DNA of 9,518 bases, from NCBI GenBank assembly GCA_002405995.1, contig DHMW01000088.1:547-10064 (forward strand), written 5' to 3'. Made by a program: the position numbers and the translations under genes. The DNA comes from Oscillospiraceae bacterium UBA4632 (GTDB lineage: Bacteria; Bacillota; Clostridia; Oscillospirales; Oscillospiraceae). Each line of letters starts with the position of its first letter. Within the stretch, counting starts at the first letter, position 1. Of the stretch, positions 5,207 to 9,518 are shown in pieces. The notes beneath the pieces are model-generated. The model was not told the DNA's origin and did not search any database. It was given only the letters and a program-made list of their open reading frames with translations.

Positions 5207-7228
5207 TCAGCGCAGCAGCGTATTTTCGCCGGTAACGGCGGAATGCGAGGCGGAGCTTGAGAAGTAGGCGTTGAGCACCTGCACGGCGGTGGAGGCGAGC
5301 GCCGCGCCGGAGCCGCCCTTTTCGATGACGATCGCCACGGCGATCTCGGGGTCGTCGTAAGGGGCGAAGCAGACGAACGCGCCGTTGTTGTTTTCCTCGT
5401 CGCCGGTCTGGACCGTGCCGGTCTTGGCGGCGGCGTCCACGATGCAGTCCTTGAAGTACGCGGAGACCGCGCCGCTGACCGCAAGGTCGTGCATGCCGCC
5501 GAGCACGGCGGCAAGATTTTTCTCATCCATCGCGATGCTCTCAACGGGCGCGGCGTCGTAAACGTATTCGAGCGCGCCTGTGCCGCTTTCGCGGACGTTT
5601 TTCAGCAGGTGCGTGGCGTAGCGGTCGCCGCCGCCGCAGAGGGTGGCGATGTAGTTGGCGAGCTGGAGCGGGCTGTAGAGCTGGTTCGCCTGGCCGAACG
5701 CCGCCCAGGGGGCAAGATTCTCGCCCGCGTTCTGCGACGGGAGCTGGCCGGCATACTCGCCGGTCTCGATCCCTGTCGGCGAGCCAAGGCCGAAGGCGGC
5801 AAAGTACTGGTTCAGCTTGTCCATGCCCAGGCGGTAGCCCATTTCGGCAAAGAAGTAGTTGCAGGAGTTCGTGATCGCGCTGCGCACGTTGAGCCAGCCG
5901 TGCCCGCTGCGCTTCCAGCAGTAGGTATAGCTTGCCGAGTAGCCGGGGTAGACCCATTTGCCGGAGTCATAGAGCTTTTCGTAGAGCGTCGTCGCGCCGG
6001 ATTCGAGCGAGGCGATCGCCGTGAGCGGCTTGATGGTCGAGCCAGGAGCGTAGCGGCCGAAGGACGCGCGGTTCCACATCGGGCGCAGAGGGTCGCCGGA
6101 GAGCGCGGCAAGCTCCTGGCGGAAGGTGGAGAGGGAATAGGTGGGGTAGGAGGCGAGGGCGAGCACATCGCCCGTGCCGACCTGCACCACGGCGATGGCT
6201 GCGCCGCGGTCGATGCCGTCCTCGTCCGTCATGGCGGAGACGGTGGCGGCAAGCGCATTTTCCACGGCCGCCTGAAAGTCGATGTCGATCGTCAGCGCCA
6301 CGGTGGAGCCGGGCTTCGGCTCGACGGAGTAAAGCTCGCCGGTCACCTTGCCGGAATCGTTGAGCGTGACGAGGCGCTTGCCGTCGCTGCCGTGGAGATA
6401 ATCCTCGAACGCAGCCTCCGCACCGGACTTGCCGACGACGGTGGCAAGGGTGTAGCCGTCCTTGTCCTTGTAATCGTCCCAATCCTCGATGCTGCCGGTG
6501 TAGCCGAGAACATGGGCGGCATAGTCGGTCTCGTAAACGCGGACGGAGGAGGTATCGACCTGCACGCCGGCATAGCTGCCGTCCTTGATGAGGGAGATGA
6601 GCGAAACATCCACGTCGCTGGCAAATTCGTAGGAGGTGCCGCCGTTCATCCGGGCGAGCGCGAGCGAGTAGCGCAGGCCGACAAGGCGGCGCGCGGTGGC
6701 GGTGGGGAGCGTTTTGTCCACACCGTACTCCTCGCGCAGGCGGAGATAGAGCGCAGGGCCCGTCAGCGAGGAGGGGAGCCCGTCCTCCGTAACGTCGTCC
6801 TCGGCGATCCACTTGAGCGAGACAAGGTATTTGACAAGCATTTTGGCGCTGCCGTTCGCCGTGTCGTAGACATAGGGGCTGGCGAGCGAGAGGGGAAGCG
6901 CGTCGTGGTATTCGGCGCCCTGGCTGTCCAGCAGGGCGATCAGGCGCGTGAGCGCGGCATTGAGCTGGCCGGACTCGACGAGGGAGGCGTCGAAGTTCAG
7001 CGTGTAGACGGCGCGGTTCGATACGAGCACCTTGCCGTTGCGGTCGGTGAGGATGCCGCGCGAGCTTTTTACCGTCTCCACGCGCGCGTTCGTGCGCACG
7101 GACCGGTCAAGGTAATCGTCGCCGTGGACGATCTGCGCGTCGAACAGCGTGACGACGAACACGAGCGCGCAGAGAAACATCGCCGCGCCGAGCGCGATCA
7201 GGCGGCGGGTAAAGCGTTTGGGGTCCAT
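5207..7228 (-). CDS. mrdA: Penicillin-binding protein 2, elongation transpeptidase (class B PBP)
   Basis: Cross-links peptidoglycan during cell elongation, normally with RodA and the Mre proteins. The 673-residue product has an N-terminal membrane anchor at about 9-33. A pedestal domain follows, with the SSRGILTDRNGKVL motif (55-68) typical of class B PBPs. The transpeptidase domain has all three active-site motifs: STIK with Ser397 and Lys400, SCN at 455-457, and KTGT at 602-605. I take ATG at 7228 as the start because GAAAGGAG lies 7 nt upstream and it gives the canonical cytoplasmic tail plus anchor. An in-frame ATG at 7429 adds 67 Arg/Ser/Ala-rich residues that only shadow mreD. It follows mreD by 37 bp and precedes GH13 by 27 bp. 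FtsI or a sporulation PBP are alternatives, but the mreC-mreD context favours PBP2. Confidence 0.95.
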   Translation of the reverse strand: MDPKRFTRRLIALGAAMFLCALVFVVTLFDAQIVHGDDYLDRSVRTNARVETVKSSRGILTDRNGKVLVSNRAVYTLNFDASLVESGQLNAALTRLIALLDSQGAEYHDALPLSLASPYVYDTANGSAKMLVKYLVSLKWIAEDDVTEDGLPSSLTGPALYLRLREEYGVDKTLPTATARRLVGLRYSLALARMNGGTSYEFASDVDVSLISLIKDGSYAGVQVDTSSVRVYETDYAAHVLGYTGSIEDWDDYKDKDGYTLATVVGKSGAEAAFEDYLHGSDGKRLVTLNDSGKVTGELYSVEPKPGSTVALTIDIDFQAAVENALAATVSAMTDEDGIDRGAAIAVVQVGTGDVLALASYPTYSLSTFRQELAALSGDPLRPMWNRASFGRYAPGSTIKPLTAIASLESGATTLYEKLYDSGKWVYPGYSASYTYCWKRSGHGWLNVRSAITNSCNYFFAEMGYRLGMDKLNQYFAAFGLGSPTGIETGEYAGQLPSQNAGENLAPWAAFGQANQLYSPLQLANYIATLCGGGDRYATHLLKNVRESGTGALEYVYDAAPVESIAMDEKNLAAVLGGMHDLAVSGAVSAYFKDCIVDAAAKTGTVQTGDEENNNGAFVCFAPYDDPEIAVAIVIEKGGSGAALASTAVQVLNAYFSSSASHSAVTGENTLLR

Positions 7229-7235
7229 GGCATCG

Positions 7236-7243
7236 CTCCTTTC
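7236..7243 (-). promoter_or_regulatory. Ribosome binding site that fixes the mrdA start
   Basis: GAAAGGAG on the minus strand, 7 nt before ATG 7228. It supports the short 673-residue form over the extended open frame that runs back into mreD. Confidence 0.7.
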
Positions 7244-7265
7244 TCTCGGGATGGCGGGGACGGGT

Positions 7266-7775
7266 TCAGCCGGGGAAGATGCGGCGGACGGCGTGCAGCG
7301 CCGGATAGGCCGGCGCGAGCAGCAGGCAGGAGACGATCGCTTCGCGCACAAAGAGCGAGAGCGCCGCGCCGAGCGCGCCGGCGCCGCAGCGCGCGAGCAC
7401 TGCGGCGGCGCTGAAGAGATCGACGACAAAAAACGCCAGCACCGTCATCAGAAGCGCGCGGAGAAAGCCCGCCTGGAGCACGCTGTGCGCGAGTGAGGCG
7501 ATCAGCAGCGCGGCGAGCGTGAATGAAAGCGTATAGAGGCAGGGGAACAGCGCCGGGAGCGCCAGATCGCACACAGCGCCGAACGACATGCCGAAAAGGA
7601 CGGCGGGGCGCGGCTCCTCGAACGAGGCGACGACCGCCAGCAGCACCGGCGGCAGGAAGGGGATGACGCCCCAGACGGTCACAGAGCCGAGCAGCAGCCG
7701 CCGCAAAAAGGCGAGCAGCAGGCAGCACAGGGCAAGAAACGTCCACTTGAGGGCGCTGGTCTGGGCAGGACTCAT
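7266..7775 (-). CDS. mreD: Rod shape-determining membrane protein MreD
   Basis: Integral membrane subunit of the elongation complex, thought to bridge MreC and the RodA/PBP2 synthase. The 169-residue protein is mostly hydrophobic, with about five or six membrane segments near 12-30, 34-50, 57-75, 80-100, 105-127 and 143-160. Short Arg-containing loops separate some of them. MreD sequences are poorly conserved, so identity rests on length, hydrophobic pattern, the FGMSFGAVCDL stretch (61-71, resembling the MreD G-x-x-x-D-L region) and position between mreC and mrdA. The ATG has GGGGAGG 8 nt upstream, overlapping the mreC stop region; the intergenic gap is 15 bp, so translation may be coupled. 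Confidence 0.88.
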   Translation of the reverse strand: MSPAQTSALKWTFLALCCLLLAFLRRLLLGSVTVWGVIPFLPPVLLAVVASFEEPRPAVLFGMSFGAVCDLALPALFPCLYTLSFTLAALLIASLAHSVLQAGFLRALLMTVLAFFVVDLFSAAAVLARCGAGALGAALSLFVREAIVSCLLLAPAYPALHAVRRIFPG

Positions 7776-7790
7776 ACAAAACGCCTCCCC

Positions 7791-8630
7791 TCAGTCCACG
7801 ATGTCATAGTCCGTGATGACGAAAAGCTCCGTCAGCGCGGAGAGATCCACCATCGGGACAAGGACGGCATAGCGGGCCAGCCCGTCGTCATCCGTCTGCA
7901 CGGATTCCACCGCGCCGATGACAAGGCCGCTGGGATAGTAGCCGCCGAGGCCCGAGGTGACGATCTGGTCGCCGGCGAGGATCTCGCTGTCGCCGGAGAG
8001 GTAGGAGAGGCGGAGCCGCCCCTCGCCCATGAGGGAAAAGTCGCCCTCGGCGATGGCGGCCTCGCCGGTGCGGAAGATGCGCGCGCCCAGCTCGGTGTCC
8101 GTGTCAATGACGGTGAGGACGGTGGACCAGTTCAGCCCCACGGAGGAGACGGTGCCGACCAGATAGCCCTCGGCGTTCACCACGCAGTCGCCCACGGCGA
8201 TATCCGCGTCGGTGCCGTGGTTGAGCGTGAGGGACGAGGTCCAGCTGCTCTCGCTGCGGGCGAGGACATAAACGGAGGCAAAGCGGAAATCGCTGCGCTT
8301 TTCCCTGAGCTTGAGCAGCTCGCGGAACAGGGCGTTCTCCTCGTTCGCCTGCTGCGCCTCGCGCTGCTCGGCGCGCAGCTGGGCGTTTTCCTCGCGCAGG
8401 CGGTCGTTTTCCTCCTTGAGCGCCGTCACATCCTCATAATACTGGCGCTTGTCCGCCGCCCAGTCGCTCACGGCGGTGGCGGCGGCGCGGAACGGCGAGG
8501 CCAGCACGCCGACGATGTTTTCGGGGATGGACGAGGTGGAGGAAAAATAGGTCAGCACGCTCAGCGCGGCGGCGAGCGCCGCGGCGGCGGCAAGGATGCG
8601 CAGCCCGTGGCGGCGGAAAAATTCTTTCAA
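7791..8630 (-). CDS. mreC: Rod shape-determining protein MreC
   Basis: Bitopic scaffold of the elongation machinery that contacts PBP2 outside the membrane. The 279-residue protein has a short basic N-terminus (RRHGLR) and one membrane segment at about 11-29. An extracytoplasmic coiled coil at about 62-112 (LKEENDRLREENAQLRAEQ core) follows, then the paired beta domains at about 115-275. Those carry the family patterns SSLTLNHGTDADIAVGDCVV (132-151) and GLVGTVSSVG-like GYLVGTVSSVG (155-165), plus DQIVTSGLGGYYPSGLVIG (221-239). Translation starts at TTG 8630, supported by a strong AAAGGAGG site 7 nt upstream; no in-frame ATG gives a sensible N-terminus. It follows maf by 36 bp. No mreB is present between maf and mreC, although many bacteria place it there. 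Confidence 0.96.
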   Translation of the reverse strand: MKEFFRRHGLRILAAAAALAAALSVLTYFSSTSSIPENIVGVLASPFRAAATAVSDWAADKRQYYEDVTALKEENDRLREENAQLRAEQREAQQANEENALFRELLKLREKRSDFRFASVYVLARSESSWTSSLTLNHGTDADIAVGDCVVNAEGYLVGTVSSVGLNWSTVLTVIDTDTELGARIFRTGEAAIAEGDFSLMGEGRLRLSYLSGDSEILAGDQIVTSGLGGYYPSGLVIGAVESVQTDDDGLARYAVLVPMVDLSALTELFVITDYDIVD

Positions 8631-8637
8631 GGCTCAC

Positions 8638-8645
8638 CCTCCTTT
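8638..8645 (-). promoter_or_regulatory. Strong ribosome binding site for the mreC TTG start
   Basis: AAAGGAGG on the minus strand, 7 nt before TTG 8630. An ATG at 8648 just before it opens a four-codon frame that stops at once, so TTG is the only credible start. Confidence 0.75.
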
Positions 8646-8666
8646 CATGGTGCGGCAGGGAAGAGA

Positions 8667-9239
8667 TCACAGAAGCTTGACGCCGAAGCGTGCGAGGACC
8701 AGGCCGAGCCGCTCGACGGGCAGGCCCATGACGTTGAAAAAGTCGCCGTCGATGCGCTCGACGAACAGCGCGCCGCGGCTCTGCACGCCGTAGGCGCCGG
8801 CCTTGTCCATCGGCTCGCCGGTTTTGATATAGGCGCGCAGCTCCTCGTCCGTGCAGGGGCGGAAGCTGACGCCCGTTGAGACGGCAAAGGATTCGTACTG
8901 CGCGCCGCGCCGCACGCTCACGCCGGTGCAGACCGTGTGGCCGCGGCCGGCGAGCTCGCGCAGCATGCGGAACGCGTCGTCCTCGTCGTGCGGCTTGCCG
9001 AGGCGGTCGTTGTCCAGAAAGACCATCGTGTCCGCCGTGATGATGAGATCGTCAGGCGCGCAGAGCGCGGCGGCGGCGTCGCACTTTTTGCCGGCGATAT
9101 AGCGCACCGTGTCCTCGGGAGAGAGACTGGCGGGATAGCTCTCGTCAATATCGAGCGAGAGCGTCTGAAAGTCCTCCACGCCGATGCGGCGCAGCAGCTC
9201 CTGCCGGCGCGGGGACTGGGATGCGAGAATGATCGCCAT
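8667..9239 (-). CDS. maf: Maf family nucleoside triphosphate pyrophosphatase
   Basis: House-cleaning enzyme that hydrolyses dTTP, UTP or modified pyrimidine nucleotides to monophosphates in the cytoplasm. At 190 residues it is of normal Maf length. Motifs in order: ILASQSPRR (4-12), DIDES (30-34), TADTMVFLDND (68-78) with the probable catalytic Asp70, GKPHDEDDA (81-89), and GEPMDKAGAYGVQSRG (141-156). The last supports the YhdE-like dTTP/UTP type rather than the m7GTP-specific YceF type. The ATG at 9239 has a modest TGAGG about 8 nt upstream. maf next to mreC is a recurrent arrangement; B. subtilis has maf beside the mre genes. It appears to head the maf-mreC-mreD-mrdA-GH13 unit, 60 bp after the preceding peptidase gene. 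Confidence 0.95.
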   Translation of the reverse strand: MAIILASQSPRRQELLRRIGVEDFQTLSLDIDESYPASLSPEDTVRYIAGKKCDAAAALCAPDDLIITADTMVFLDNDRLGKPHDEDDAFRMLRELAGRGHTVCTGVSVRRGAQYESFAVSTGVSFRPCTDEELRAYIKTGEPMDKAGAYGVQSRGALFVERIDGDFFNVMGLPVERLGLVLARFGVKLL

Positions 9240-9266
9240 GGTGTTGCCTCACTTTTGATAAAGAAA

Positions 9267-9272
9267 TGTATA
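9267..9272 (-). promoter_or_regulatory. Possible weak promoter -10 for the maf-mre operon
   Basis: The 60-bp gap between the peptidase stop and maf is strikingly AT-rich for this window. It contains TATACA on the minus strand, a plausible -10 box. The hexamer 17 bp upstream (TATCCG) is a poor -35, so this is only a candidate. No terminator is visible in the gap, so read-through from the peptidase gene is also possible. Confidence 0.25.
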
Positions 9273-9299
9273 AACGCAATTAAAAATTACGGATAGGAT

Positions 9300-9518
9300 T
9301 CATTCGACGCCGCGGTAAAAGAGACCGCGGGTGATCTGCTCCGGCGCTTCGACCTGTTCGCCCTGATACGCGCGCAGTATGCGGACGCATTCTTCGGCGC
9401 TCTCCGTCGTGAAGCGCAGGCAGGCATAGCGCAGGCCGAGCGACTGCCAGTCGCCGGGTTTGTCCGCGAGGTAGAGGATCTTGCCGTTCTCGATCTCGCT
9501 GCGGCAGCCCCACGCGCG
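9300..9518 (-). CDS. U32-family peptidase-like protein, C-terminal 72 residues (runs off the right edge)
   Basis: Only the end of the gene is present, open from the window edge to a TGA at 9300-9302. The fragment contains GCRSEIENGKILYLAD, DWQSLGLRYACLRFTT, ESAEECVRILRAY and the terminal ITRGLFYRGVE. The T-R-G-L-x-x-R-G-V-E ending is a pattern I associate from memory with the end of clostridial U32 peptidase-like (collagenase-like) proteins. U32 proteins are linked to peptide degradation and, in some members, to tRNA or ubiquinone hydroxylation. The catalytic core and start lie outside the window, so family and function are tentative. Its relation to maf is unclear: same strand, 60 bp apart, no terminator between. 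Confidence 0.7.
   Translation of the reverse strand, partial: RAWGCRSEIENGKILYLADKPGDWQSLGLRYACLRFTTESAEECVRILRAYQGEQVEAPEQITRGLFYRGVE

Noticed and set aside
5489..7414. A 641-codon open frame on the plus strand opposite mrdA
   Set aside because: It is the antisense shadow of a GC-rich gene. The translation is Ala/Gly/Val/Arg-rich with no recognisable domain, and mrdA on the other strand has every active-site motif.
9240..9299. A terminator between the peptidase gene and maf
   Set aside because: No stem with a following T run is visible on the minus strand; the gap is just AT-rich.
1..9518. Mobile element, CRISPR array, phage or defence island, tRNA or rRNA gene
   Set aside because: No transposase, integrase, spaced direct repeats, Cas-like protein or cloverleaf candidate was seen. 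The genes are tightly packed housekeeping operons on one strand.

Overview
The window is a GC-rich, AT-poor stretch of a Firmicutes-type chromosome. Its ribosome binding sites are AGGAGG-like, its ParABS locus is Soj/Spo0J type with the 16-bp parS sequence TGTTTCACGTGAAACA, and it carries a maf-mreC-mreD-mrdA shape cluster. The base composition and protein styles suggest a class Clostridia member, perhaps a high-GC Oscillospiraceae relative; this is inference, with no marker gene decisive on its own. Every real gene I can support is on the minus strand, so transcription runs from right to left.

From right to left: (1) the last 72 codons of a U32-family peptidase-like protein; (2) an apparent operon maf, mreC, mreD, mrdA (PBP2) and a GH13 alpha-glucan hydrolase, with gaps of 36, 15, 37 and 27 bp, ending in a strong intrinsic terminator at 3231-3271; (3) a 271-bp intergenic region (3028-3298) holding two perfect parS sites, that terminator, a 17-bp inverted repeat and a good SigA-type promoter for the next unit; (4) soj (parA), parB, a small membrane-anchored coiled-coil protein and the 5' part of serS, apparently one operon.

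The right-hand unit makes the cell-elongation machinery: the MreC scaffold, the MreD membrane partner and the PBP2 transpeptidase, with the Maf nucleotide pyrophosphatase upstream. A cytoplasmic maltodextrin-type hydrolase is attached at its end, a less expected partner. The left-hand unit makes the chromosome segregation system, together with a possible membrane partner and a tRNA synthetase.

The main anomaly is in soj. The Walker A part and the rest of the protein lie in different frames, joined by what looks like a single extra base near 2957, so as given the gene is broken. The two parS sites and parB look intact. Otherwise the window is mostly ordinary housekeeping DNA. I found no mobile element, CRISPR array, RNA gene or convincing unknown system.
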